Assembly: GCF_035987325.1 (NCBI RefSeq) | Contig: NZ_CP108488.1 | Coordinates: forward strand, 4,340,001 to 4,404,000 | Direction of reading: 5' to 3' | From: Streptomyces sp. NBC_01244 | Lineage (GTDB): Bacteria > Actinomycetota > Actinomycetes > Streptomycetales > Streptomycetaceae | Length of the DNA stretch: 64,000 nucleotides | Shown: positions 32,353-39,911 of the stretch, piece by piece | Layout: every line of letters begins with the position of its first letter | How positions within the stretch are numbered: position 1 is the stretch's first letter | Notes under the pieces: model-generated | Database searches by the model: none | Told to the model about the DNA's origin: nothing | Seen by the model: only the letters and a program-made list of their open reading frames with translations | Position numbers and translations under genes: made by a program

Positions 32353-34785
32353 GTGCCTGACCCGAGCACCGCGGGAAGCGCTCCGCGCTCCCTCGCCGAA
32401 GCGCTGCGCGCCCGTGACGACGACGGCCTCGGCGCCCTGTTGCGCGCCCGGCCGGACCTGCTGAGCCCGGTCCCCGGAGACGTGACGCAGCTCGCCACGC
32501 GGGCCGGGACGCGGGCTTCGGTGGTGCGCGCGCTGGACCACCTGGACCGGTTCGCCCTGCAGGCCGCGGAGGCCCTCGCGGTGGGCCCGGAGCCCTGCCC
32601 GTACGCGGTACTGGAGTCCCTGCTCAGCGGTGACACCGGCACCACCTCCGGCGAGGACAACGGGGCCCGCGCCGAACTCCCCCGGGCCCTGGCGACCCTG
32701 CGCGAGCAGGCCCTCGTATGGGGCGACGACGAGCGGCTGCGCCTGGTGCGCACCGCCCGCGAGCTGCTCGCCCCCTCCGCTTCGCGGCCCTCCCCCACCG
32801 GGCTCGGCCCGACCGTCGCCGAGGCCACCGCGGGCATGTCGCCGACCCGGATCCAGGAGATCGTGGCGGCCGTCGGGCTGCCCGCGACGCACGACCCGGT
32901 GTCGGCGGTGACCGCGCTGACGGGCCTGTTCACCGACCCGGAGCGGATGTCCGCGCTGCTCGACGAGGCTCCGGCGGAGGCCCATCAGGTGCTGGGCCGG
33001 CTCGTGTGGGGGCCGCCCTACGGGGAAGTGACGCCCCATCCGACGCCTCCGGTGCGCTGGCTGCGCGACCGGGGTCTGCTGCTGCCGGCCACGGCGCGCA
33101 CGGTGCTGCTGCCGCGCGAGGTGGCGCTGTACCTGCGCGGCGGGCTCGCGCACCGGGCGACGGAGCCGCTGGCCCCGGCCGTTCCCGCGCACCGCGAGCA
33201 CCGTCCACAGCTTGTGGACGCGAACGCGGCGGGCCAGGCACTGGCCGCGCTGTCGACGGTCGAGGAGCTGGTGAAGTCCTGGGAGCACGCCGGTCCGGCC
33301 GTGCTCCGGGCGGGCGGGCTCTCCGTACGCGACCTGAAGCGGGCGGCGGCCACCCTGGACACCGACGAGCCGTCGGCGGCGTTCTGGATCGAGCTGTCCT
33401 ACGCGGCGGGCCTGTTGGCCAGCGACGGCGAGGCCGACGAGCGGTACGCCCCGACCCCCGCCTTCGACGTCTGGCTGGAACTCCCGCCCGCCGAGCGCTG
33501 GTCGGTGCTGGCGGCGGCCTGGCTGACCGCCACCCGGACCCCGGGCCTGGTCGGCGAACAGGACGCGAAGGGCCGCACCCTGTCGGCGCTCGGCGCGGAA
33601 CTGGACCGCTCCGCCGCCCCGGAGGTGCGCCGCCGCATCCTGAGCCTCCTCGCCGACCTCCCCGAGGGCGGCTCCCCGGACCCGGCCGTGGTCCTCGCCC
33701 GCCTGACGTGGGAACGGCCGGTGCGCGGTACGAGCGAACTGCGCGCCCGCCTCGCACGCTGGACCCTGACCGAGGCGGAGGTCCTCGGAGTCACCGGCCG
33801 GGGAGCGCTCGCCGCGCCCGGCCGGGCTCTGCTGGAGGGGCGCGACCCGGCGCCGCTGCTCGCGCCGCTGCTGCCCGAGCCCGTGGACCACGTACTGCTC
33901 CAGGCCGACCTGACGGCGGTGGCCCCCGGGCCGCTGCGGCGGGCGCTCGCCGAGGTGCTGGCCGTGCTGGCGGAGGTGGAGTCCAAGGGCGGGGCCACCG
34001 TGTACCGCTTCACGCCCGGGTCGGTGCGCCGCGCCCTGGACGCCGGTCACACCGCCGTCGACCTGCAGTCCTTCCTCACCGAGCACAGCCGGACCCCGGT
34101 GCCGCAGCCGCTGTCGTACCTCATCGACGACGTGGCCCGGCGGCACGGACACCTCCGGGTCGGCGCGGCCTCCTCGTACGTGCGCTGCGACGACGACGGC
34201 ATGCTGAACGAGATCCTCGCCGACAAGCGGTCCGCCGGCCTCGGGCTGCGCCGCCTCGCCCCGACCGTCCTGGCCGCGCAGGCCCAACCGACCGCACTGC
34301 TCGACGGGTTGCGGGCCATGGGGTACGCCCCGGCCGCGGAATCCCGTACGGGAGACGTCCTGGTCTCCCGCGCCGACGCCCACCGCACCCCGGCCCGCGC
34401 CCTGCCCGTACCGGTCCCCGACGGGCCGCCGGTCCCGGACAGGACGCTGCTGGGGGCGGCCGTACGGGCGATCCGCGCGGGCGACCTGGCGGCGACGGCG
34501 GTCCGCAAGGAGCCGGCCCCCTCCGGCGCCCCGGGTGTCCCCGGCGAACTCCCGCGCACGAGCGCGGCGGAGACCCTGGCGACCGTGCAGGCGGCGGCGC
34601 TCACCGGGTCGGCGGTGTGGATCGGCTACGTCAACGCCGACGGCGCCGCGAGCCAGCGGGTCATCGCCCCGGTACGGGTGGAGGGCGGCTTCGTCACCGG
34701 CTACGACCACACGGCGGACGAGGTACGGACCTTCGCGCTGCACCGGATCACGGGGGTCGCCGAACTGGCGGAGGACCAGGTCTAG
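32353..34785 (+). CDS. Helicase-associated (XPB N-terminal-like) protein with C-terminal WYL-like domain
   Basis: An 810-residue protein starting at GTG 32353, with AGGAGG 9 nt upstream. The first 500 residues are helical with winged-helix-like repeats. Residues about 512-645 (VLLQADLTAVAPG..., then TPGSVRRALDAGHTAVDLQSFLTEHSR.PVPQPLSYLIDDVARRHG) match, motif by motif, the N-terminal domain of the XPB helicase encoded at 39912 in this window. Residues about 740-806 look like a WYL-type domain. No ATPase motifs are present. This is the actinobacterial helicase-associated family (Helicase_C_3), probably acting with XPB in DNA repair. Confidence 0.8.
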   Translation: MPDPSTAGSAPRSLAEALRARDDDGLGALLRARPDLLSPVPGDVTQLATRAGTRASVVRALDHLDRFALQAAEALAVGPEPCPYAVLESLLSGDTGTTSGEDNGARAELPRALATLREQALVWGDDERLRLVRTARELLAPSASRPSPTGLGPTVAEATAGMSPTRIQEIVAAVGLPATHDPVSAVTALTGLFTDPERMSALLDEAPAEAHQVLGRLVWGPPYGEVTPHPTPPVRWLRDRGLLLPATARTVLLPREVALYLRGGLAHRATEPLAPAVPAHREHRPQLVDANAAGQALAALSTVEELVKSWEHAGPAVLRAGGLSVRDLKRAAATLDTDEPSAAFWIELSYAAGLLASDGEADERYAPTPAFDVWLELPPAERWSVLAAAWLTATRTPGLVGEQDAKGRTLSALGAELDRSAAPEVRRRILSLLADLPEGGSPDPAVVLARLTWERPVRGTSELRARLARWTLTEAEVLGVTGRGALAAPGRALLEGRDPAPLLAPLLPEPVDHVLLQADLTAVAPGPLRRALAEVLAVLAEVESKGGATVYRFTPGSVRRALDAGHTAVDLQSFLTEHSRTPVPQPLSYLIDDVARRHGHLRVGAASSYVRCDDDGMLNEILADKRSAGLGLRRLAPTVLAAQAQPTALLDGLRAMGYAPAAESRTGDVLVSRADAHRTPARALPVPVPDGPPVPDRTLLGAAVRAIRAGDLAATAVRKEPAPSGAPGVPGELPRTSAAETLATVQAAALTGSAVWIGYVNADGAASQRVIAPVRVEGGFVTGYDHTADEVRTFALHRITGVAELAEDQV

Positions 34786-34795
34786 CCTGGGACGC

Positions 34796-34819
34796 CCGGG
34801 GGCGCCGAGGGCGCCCGGA
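34796..34819. terminator. Short GC-rich hairpin
   Basis: GGGCGCC (34800-34806) pairs with GGCGCCC (34810-34816) around a GAG loop in the gap after the helicase-associated gene. It has no U-tract, as is usual in streptomycetes. Confidence 0.4.
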
Positions 34820-34866
34820 GGGAAATCCCCTGGCCCGGTCGGGGTGTTGGCCCGCACCCTGGAGCC

Positions 34867-35502
34867 ATGTCCGACGCAACCCCCACTGGCACCACCGGCC
34901 CCGTCAGCCCCGCCGACCAGGTACCCCGTCATCAGATCCGCGCCTCGCACACCGCCGACACCCTCACCGTGTACCAGGCGTACCACCCCCGGATCGGGGT
35001 GCCGGCCGTCCGTGAGGGCCGCTTCCCGCCCGCCTGGAAGCGGGAGCGGATGACCTGGGTCAAGCCCTCGTTCCTGTGGATGATGTACCGCTGCGGCTGG
35101 GCCACCAAGGCCGACCAGGAGACGGTCCTGGCCGTCGAGATCACCCGAGCGGGCTTCGACCGCGCGCTGCGCGAGGCCTGCCTGTCGCACTACGTCCCCG
35201 GAGTGCACGCCGACCGCGAGGACTGGAGCCGGGCCCTGCGCACTTCCCCGGCCCGCGTCCAGTGGGACCCGGAGCGGGACCCGCACCTGAACCCGCTGCC
35301 GTACCGCTCGCTGCAACTGGGCCTGTCCGGGCCCGCATCGCGGGCCTACGCCGACGAGTGGACGGTCTCCATCCGCGATGTCACCCCGCTGGCGCGGGAG
35401 GTCCACGGCCTGCTCCGCGCGGGCGAGGAGGAGGCGGCGCGGGCCCTGCTGCCGGTGGAGACGCCCTATCCGGCGGGGCCGCTGGAGCACCTGGGCGCGT
35501 AG
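34867..35502 (+). CDS. DUF4291 domain-containing protein
   Basis: A 211-residue soluble protein. Family signatures are HQIRASHTADTLTVYQAYHPRIG near the start, RMTWVKPSFLWMMYRCGWATK around residue 70, VQWDPERDPHL and YRSLQLGL near residues 135-160. DUF4291 proteins occur in bacteria and fungi with no assigned activity. The conserved Tyr, Arg and Trp-Lys motifs suggest an enzyme, but I cannot name a reaction. The ATG at 34867 is followed directly by the family core. A hairpin terminator begins right after the stop. Confidence 0.85.
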   Translation: MSDATPTGTTGPVSPADQVPRHQIRASHTADTLTVYQAYHPRIGVPAVREGRFPPAWKRERMTWVKPSFLWMMYRCGWATKADQETVLAVEITRAGFDRALREACLSHYVPGVHADREDWSRALRTSPARVQWDPERDPHLNPLPYRSLQLGLSGPASRAYADEWTVSIRDVTPLAREVHGLLRAGEEEAARALLPVETPYPAGPLEHLGA

Positions 35503-35534
35503 CAGGAAACAGGCTGCGAGAGCCGTTTTTCCTG
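35503..35534 (+). terminator. Hairpin terminator after the DUF4291 gene
   Basis: CAGGAAA (35503-35509) pairs with TTTCCTG (35528-35534), with an inner GGCT/AGCC stem around a GCGAG loop. It includes a run of five T on the plus strand, unusual here. Confidence 0.65.
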
Positions 35535-35689
35535 TTGCACGGCGGTGACATTCCGGCGACGGATTGGGGATGCGACCTGTGTGAGGATCAGCTCATCGCA
35601 GGAGCGACCGGGGGGAAGCAACCGGACCGCCGGCGAGAACCAAGCACCATCGGACCGGCCCTCAGTAGCCGGCCACCTCGCGCGGCCTC

Positions 35690-35814
35690 TCTTTCTCTGC
35701 CTCACCTCTGCCCTACCTCTGCGCGGCCTCTGCACTGCCTCCGCACTGCACTGCCTCCGCACTGCCTCTCGGCCTCTCGGCCTCTCGGCCTCTCGGCCTC
35801 TCGGCCTCTCGGCC
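35690..35814 (+). repeat. Pyrimidine-rich microsatellite upstream of the wall-anchored protein
   Basis: An almost G-poor C/T tract. It contains CCTCTG-type words, then two GCACTGCCTCC units, then five and a half exact copies of the 8-bp unit GGCCTCTC (35771-35814). It ends 43 bp before the ATG of the LAxTG protein, so copy-number slippage would alter the leader of that gene. The rest of the 35503-35857 gap holds no gene that I can see. Confidence 0.8.
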
Positions 35815-35857
35815 GCCACTGCCATGTGTTCTTGACGATTCCTGGGGGGAATCCGCC

Positions 35858-37159
35858 ATGTCCGCTCGCTCCGCCGTCTTCCGCTCCGCCGCCCTCCGCA
35901 CCGCCACCCTGCGCTCCGCCGCCCTGCGCACGGGCTCGGCCGCCGTGGTTGCCGCCGCCGTCGCCGGCACCTTCCTGACGCCGCTGTCGGCCTCCGCCGA
36001 CGAGGGCAACCCGAAGGCGCTGAAGACCGCCATGAGCGCGCCGGTCCCGAGCGGACCGCTGACCCGGGGCGGGGCGACGGAGACCTTCGACCTGACGGTG
36101 ACGAACACGACGGACAAGTCCTCCTCCTACCACCCGTGGATGCTCCTCGACCCCACCGGCGCCAGCCCGCTCCAGAAGGCCGACGTGATCTACAAGGTCG
36201 AACCGGTGAGCGCCCCGGCGACCTCCTTCTCGATCGGGCAGCAGGACAACGGATGGCAGGGCATGTTCTACCCGGCGGGCACGAACTCCGCGCAGGGCTT
36301 CGAGATCCCGGCCGGCGGCAAGCTGGTCTGGAAGGTCACCATCGGCCTCGGCAAGAGCTACCCGACCGTCAACGGCGACTTCACCCTGCGGGCGGCGAGC
36401 GTCCAGAACGAGATCGCGGACGGCGGCATGGGCTCCCTCACCTTCAAGACCAGCCCGGCGGGCAAGCCCGGTGTGCTGGAGACCTCGTTCGGCAAGGCGG
36501 CCCCCTGCGCGGACGGCGGGTCCCCCGACTGCCGGGAGATGGACCTGCGCTACCGGGTCACCGGTGACGGCGCCTTCTCCTCCGGGCTCGGCACCTGGAT
36601 CGAGGTGGCCATGGCCGATCTGGCCGCAGCCGACCTCCGGGCCAGCGTGAAGGTCGACGGCACCTGGAAGGACCTGAAGGGCGAGACCGGCAACTTCAAC
36701 CTGCCGGTCATCGCCCAGGGCTTCGGCGCCGCCTCCGGCGACCACGTCGTGCGCCTGCGGCTGGGGCTCGGCCCGAAGGCACAGCTCAAGAAGCTCACCC
36801 CGGCCAAGGTGACCGCCTCCGTCGGCCTGGCCGAGGGCAACACCTACCCCTTCCAGTCCGCCGAGGGGCAGTTCGAGCTCGGCCCGAAGACCACCACCCC
36901 GCCCACCACCCCCGCGCCCACCACCCCGGCGCCGACGAAGCCCGCGCCCACCACCCCGGCCCCGACCGGCTCCGCGACCACCGCTCCCGCGGCCACGACG
37001 ACCCCGGGCACGGGGAACACCCCCGCGCCGACCGGCTCCCTCGCGCACACCGGCTCGGACTCCGACACCGCCCTGTACTCCGGCCTGGCCGCCGTCCTCA
37101 TCGGCCTCGGCGGCGCTGCCGCCTGGTTCGCCCACCGCCGGCGCACCGTCCGCGGATAG
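35858..37159 (+). CDS. Cell-wall-anchored surface protein, class E sortase substrate (LAHTG)
   Basis: A 433-residue exported protein. The Sec signal (residues 1-47, ending SASA) carries an unusually long N-region of short FRSAALRT-like repeats. The mature body is beta-rich and Ig-like (TETFDLTVTNTTDKSS, FEIPAGGKLVWKVTIGLG, EMDLRYRVTGDGAF). A Pro/Thr-rich wall-spanning linker with PAPTTPAPT repeats (about residues 347-395) leads to SLAHTGSDS, a hydrophobic helix and an RRRTVRG tail. LAxTG is recognised by class E sortases in actinobacteria, so the protein is covalently attached to peptidoglycan. The ligand or role is unknown. Confidence 0.82.
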   Translation: MSARSAVFRSAALRTATLRSAALRTGSAAVVAAAVAGTFLTPLSASADEGNPKALKTAMSAPVPSGPLTRGGATETFDLTVTNTTDKSSSYHPWMLLDPTGASPLQKADVIYKVEPVSAPATSFSIGQQDNGWQGMFYPAGTNSAQGFEIPAGGKLVWKVTIGLGKSYPTVNGDFTLRAASVQNEIADGGMGSLTFKTSPAGKPGVLETSFGKAAPCADGGSPDCREMDLRYRVTGDGAFSSGLGTWIEVAMADLAAADLRASVKVDGTWKDLKGETGNFNLPVIAQGFGAASGDHVVRLRLGLGPKAQLKKLTPAKVTASVGLAEGNTYPFQSAEGQFELGPKTTTPPTTPAPTTPAPTKPAPTTPAPTGSATTAPAATTTPGTGNTPAPTGSLAHTGSDSDTALYSGLAAVLIGLGGAAAWFAHRRRTVRG

Positions 37160-37179
37160 TCACCCCGTACGACCACCAC

Positions 37180-37226
37180 CCCGAAGGGGCCCGGCCCGTG
37201 CACCGCACGGGCCGGGCCCCTTCGGG
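37180..37226. terminator. Strong bidirectional terminator, 22-bp stem
   Basis: CCCGAAGGGGCCCGGCCCGTGC (37180-37201) pairs perfectly with its complement at 37205-37226 around a 3-nt ACC loop, between the convergent surface-protein and GNAT genes. Confidence 0.85.
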
Positions 37227-37231
37227 CGCGC

Positions 37232-37714
37232 TCACCTCGCCGCGTAGGCGATGCGCTCCGCGTCGAACGGCCAGACCTCGGCGAGCCAGCGCATGACGGT
37301 CTCGTACACCGTCTTGTCGAGCGCGGCCCGGTCGGCGCACACCCAGGAACTGATGTGCACGCGCCCCGGGTCCGCCTTCGCGGGGTAGATGTAGAGGCAC
37401 CCGATGACCTCGCCCTCCCCCTCCTGCTCCCCCTCCAGCACGCTGTAGGTGAAGCCCCGCCGCTCGGCGAAGTCCCGTGCGTGGCGCACCAGGTCGGCGA
37501 GGTTGGCCTCGGGGGTCATGCCCTCCGGCGGAGGCCAGTCCCCCAGGAATCCGGGCGTCGCCCGCACGTGCGCGATGCTCCCGCTCCAGGCGGCGAGGTC
37601 GCCCTCGTTGTGCTCGGGCCCGAGGGGCTCCAGCCGGAAGCCCTCCCCGACGAGCCGGACGGGCACCTCGAACACCTCGGCCGGCGGTACGAAGCTCTGC
37701 TGATCGCTACTCAT
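37232..37714 (-). CDS. GNAT family N-acetyltransferase
   Basis: A 160-residue protein with GNAT-like layout. It has FRLEPLGPEHNEGDLAAW at the N-terminal beta strand, FTYSVLEGEQEGEGEVIGCLYIYPA in the central strands and VHISSWVCADRAALDKTVYETVMRWL near the acetyl-CoA site. The match to the fold is moderate and the acceptor is unknown. It begins 9 bp after the stop of the thioredoxin-fold gene on the same strand, so the two are probably co-transcribed from the TetR-controlled promoter at 38388-38442. Confidence 0.7.
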   Translation of the reverse strand: MSSDQQSFVPPAEVFEVPVRLVGEGFRLEPLGPEHNEGDLAAWSGSIAHVRATPGFLGDWPPPEGMTPEANLADLVRHARDFAERRGFTYSVLEGEQEGEGEVIGCLYIYPAKADPGRVHISSWVCADRAALDKTVYETVMRWLAEVWPFDAERIAYAAR

Positions 37715-37723
37715 GCGGCGACC

Positions 37724-38365
37724 CTACGCAGACGTTCCCGCAGCGCCCACGGGATATCGGGCCGCCGCCAGCCGGAGCAACTCGTCGACGGACCACTGGT
37801 CGTAGACGTGCTCCCCGTACTTGGCGGCCAGCACCCCGCCGTCCGGCCCGATCAGCAGGTCGGCGGGCAGCCCGAGCCGTCCGTTCGGCTGCCGCGGGGC
37901 GGGAAGCCGCTCCCGGCCGCGCACCACCTCGGCGGCCGACCGGGCGATCGCCCACAGCACCGGCCCCCAGGCGCGCGGGTCCAGCAGGGAGCGCGGGGAG
38001 GACTCGACGCCGAACTCCCGGTACAGCCGCTGCCGTGGGTCGGCGATCACGGCGAAGGGGAAGTCGGCGACATGCGGGCGGAGTTCCTCCGCGGAGGAGT
38101 GGAAGAGCACGACCTCGCGGATCCCGGCGGCCTCGATCTCCGCGTGGCGCCGGACGACGGACCGCAGGTGGAGGTGGCAGACGGGACAGCCGGCGAAGCG
38201 CCGGAACTGGAGATGGACGAGCCGCTCCGGGTCGGGGACGGAGACAGAGGCGGAGACAGAGGCGGAGGCGGAGGCGGACGCGGAGGCGGCCCCTGCCGCG
38301 AGGTGCGTGACGGACGTGACGGACGTGAGCAGGCGTGCGGGTACCACGGAACCGGGTTCGAGCAT
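37724..38365 (-). CDS. AhpC/TSA-like thioredoxin-fold protein with CxxC
   Basis: A 213-residue peroxiredoxin-like protein. The active-site region reads FRRFAGCPVCHLHLRSV (about residues 55-71) with a CPVC pair, followed by REVVLFHSSAEEL and PFAVIADPRQRLYREFGV, as in AhpC/TSA-type reductases. A low-complexity Ala/Ser/Val stretch (about residues 27-44), encoded by GGAGGC-type repeats near 38240-38290, interrupts the N-terminal region and is unusual for the family. It probably reduces peroxides or disulfides. It diverges from a TetR gene, with two operators between them. Confidence 0.75.
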   Translation of the reverse strand: MLEPGSVVPARLLTSVTSVTHLAAGAASASASASASVSASVSVPDPERLVHLQFRRFAGCPVCHLHLRSVVRRHAEIEAAGIREVVLFHSSAEELRPHVADFPFAVIADPRQRLYREFGVESSPRSLLDPRAWGPVLWAIARSAAEVVRGRERLPAPRQPNGRLGLPADLLIGPDGGVLAAKYGEHVYDQWSVDELLRLAAARYPVGAAGTSA

Positions 38366-38387
38366 GGGAAACCCTCCCTCGACAGGC

Positions 38388-38442
38388 GTAAGCGTATGCC
38401 GTACGCCTACCTCTCCAGCGTAGGCGTATGTCGTACGCTGTC
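38388..38442. promoter_or_regulatory. Two tandem TetR-type operators
   Basis: GTA-n-GCGTA-n5-TACGC-n-TAC at 38388-38410 is a near-perfect dyad. A second copy, GTA-n-GCGTA-n5-TACGC, lies at 38420-38442. Their centres are 32 bp apart, about three helical turns. They sit between the divergent thioredoxin-fold and TetR genes and so probably control both. Confidence 0.75.
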
Positions 38443-38449
38443 AACCGTC

Positions 38450-39058
38450 ATGCCGCGCCCCCGCTCGCACACCCCGGACCAACTGGCCGCCGCCGCCCTC
38501 GCCGTCATCGACCGCGACGGGCTCCCCGGCCTCTCCATGCGCGCCGTCGCCACCGAGCTCGGCATCAGCCCCATGGCTCTGTACCGCTACGTCCCGAGCC
38601 GCGAGGAACTCGAAGCGCTCGTCGTCGAGCTCGTCCTCAGCGGCGTCGACACCACCCCGCCGCCCCCGGGCCCCTGGCACGGCCGGATCACGGTCCTGGC
38701 CCGCCGCCTGCGCGACACCATGACCGCCCACCCGGCCACCCTGCCGCTCACCCTGACCCACCGGCACCGCTCGCCGGGCGGGCTGCGCTGGTCGGAAACG
38801 GTGCTCGGAGTCCTCACCGAGGCCGGCATCGAGGCCGAGGAGCGGGTCCTCGCGCTGCGTGCCCTCATCGCCTACGTGATCGGCGCCACACAGCTGGAAC
38901 ACCTCGGGCCGCTGTCCGGCCCCGGAACCACCGCCATCGCCGGTCTCCCCCCGCAGGAGTTCCCGTACATGACGGCCACCGCCCGCGACGCCCGCTCGGT
39001 CACCCCGGACCGGGAGTTCGAGGGCGGCCTGAAGCTGCTCCTGCGCGGCCTGGCATGA
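38450..39058 (+). CDS. TetR/AcrR family transcriptional regulator
   Basis: A 202-residue regulator from ATG 38450 (MPRPRSHTPDQLAAAAL). The N-terminal helix-turn-helix is GLSMRAVATELGISPMALYRYVPSREEL (about residues 28-55), the canonical TetR DNA-binding unit. The C-terminal domain is helical with RALIAYVIGATQLEHL, resembling the TetR_C ligand pocket. It lies 8 bp downstream of the second operator, so it is likely autorepressed and controls the divergent peroxiredoxin-like/GNAT pair. The HAD gene downstream starts 7 bp after its stop. The inducer is unknown. Confidence 0.88.
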   Translation: MPRPRSHTPDQLAAAALAVIDRDGLPGLSMRAVATELGISPMALYRYVPSREELEALVVELVLSGVDTTPPPPGPWHGRITVLARRLRDTMTAHPATLPLTLTHRHRSPGGLRWSETVLGVLTEAGIEAEERVLALRALIAYVIGATQLEHLGPLSGPGTTAIAGLPPQEFPYMTATARDARSVTPDREFEGGLKLLLRGLA

Positions 39059-39065
39059 TCCGCCG

Positions 39066-39740
39066 GTGACCACCGCAGCCACCGCTCCCACCGCTCCCGC
39101 TCCTGCCGCCGCTCCCGCCCGGTACGTCCTGTTCGATGTCGACGGCACCCTCGTCGACGCCGTCGCCAACCAGCGCCGGGTCTGGGCGGCCTGGGCCGCC
39201 CGCCACGGACTGGACCCGGACGCGGTGTACGCCGTGGCCCTGCGGACCCGCCCGATGGAAACCTTCGCGGCCGTCGCCCCGGACCGGGACCCGCACGCGT
39301 GCCTGGCCGCGCTGCACGAGCTGGAGGACGAGGACGTCCGCTCCGGCACCTACTCCGCCTTCGACGGCGCGGCCGAGCTGCTGACCGCCCTGCCCCCGGG
39401 GAGCTGGGGACTGGTCACCTCCAACTACGCGCACCGGGTGCGCGGCCGCTTCGCCCGCACCGGCCTGCCCGTCCCCGAGGTCCTCGTGGACGCCGCCTCG
39501 GTGACGGAGGGCAAGCCCTCCCCGGTCCCGTACCTGCTGGGCGCCGAGCGCCTCGGCGCGGCCCCGCCGGACTGTCTCGTCATCGAGGACGCCCCCTCGG
39601 GCGTCCGGTCGGGACTCCTGGCCGGCATGACGGTCTGGTCCGTCAACGTCCCCACCCCGCCCCCGGGCACCCACCGCCACTTCGCGACGCTCCGCGAGGC
39701 GGCCCCCGCCGTCCTCGCCTTCGTCACCGGCGGAGCCTGA
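39066..39740 (+). CDS. HAD family hydrolase
   Basis: A 224-residue phosphatase from GTG 39066. Motif I is VLFDVDGTLVDA (about residues 21-32), motif II GLVTSNYAHRV, motif III KPSPVPYLLGAERLG with the conserved Lys, and motif IV CLVIEDAPSGVRSGLLAGM. This order is that of the sugar-phosphatase/beta-phosphoglucomutase-like branch. The substrate is unknown. It follows the TetR gene by 7 bp and may be co-transcribed with it. A run of GCACC pentamers follows at about 39769-39803. Confidence 0.85.
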   Translation: MTTAATAPTAPAPAAAPARYVLFDVDGTLVDAVANQRRVWAAWAARHGLDPDAVYAVALRTRPMETFAAVAPDRDPHACLAALHELEDEDVRSGTYSAFDGAAELLTALPPGSWGLVTSNYAHRVRGRFARTGLPVPEVLVDAASVTEGKPSPVPYLLGAERLGAAPPDCLVIEDAPSGVRSGLLAGMTVWSVNVPTPPPGTHRHFATLREAAPAVLAFVTGGA

Positions 39741-39768
39741 CCGCGAGCGGAGCCCCGGCAACCGCGCC

Positions 39769-39804
39769 GCACCGCGCCGCACCGCACCGCACCGCACCGC
39801 ACCG
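39769..39804 (+). repeat. GCACC/GCGCC pentamer tandem repeat
   Basis: About seven consecutive five-base units (GCGCC or GCACC) lie in the gap between the HAD and XPB genes. No role is evident. Confidence 0.7.
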
Positions 39805-39911
39805 ACGGGACCCCGCACGGCCCAGAACCGCCCGGCCCGCGGAGCGATACGGCAGACTGGAGGTTTGGCCGCCCGCGTCCGGGCGGTCCTCCCCCGCAGG
39901 AAAGGACGCGC

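Noticed and set aside
32179..35490. Long antisense frame over the helicase-associated and DUF4291 genes
   Set aside because: Low-complexity Gly/Arg/Gln product, no motifs. It overlaps two well-supported genes.
35535..35690. c-di-AMP or other riboswitch before the LAxTG gene
   Set aside because: The conserved core of known riboswitches is not seen, only a GC-rich leader and the C/T microsatellite.
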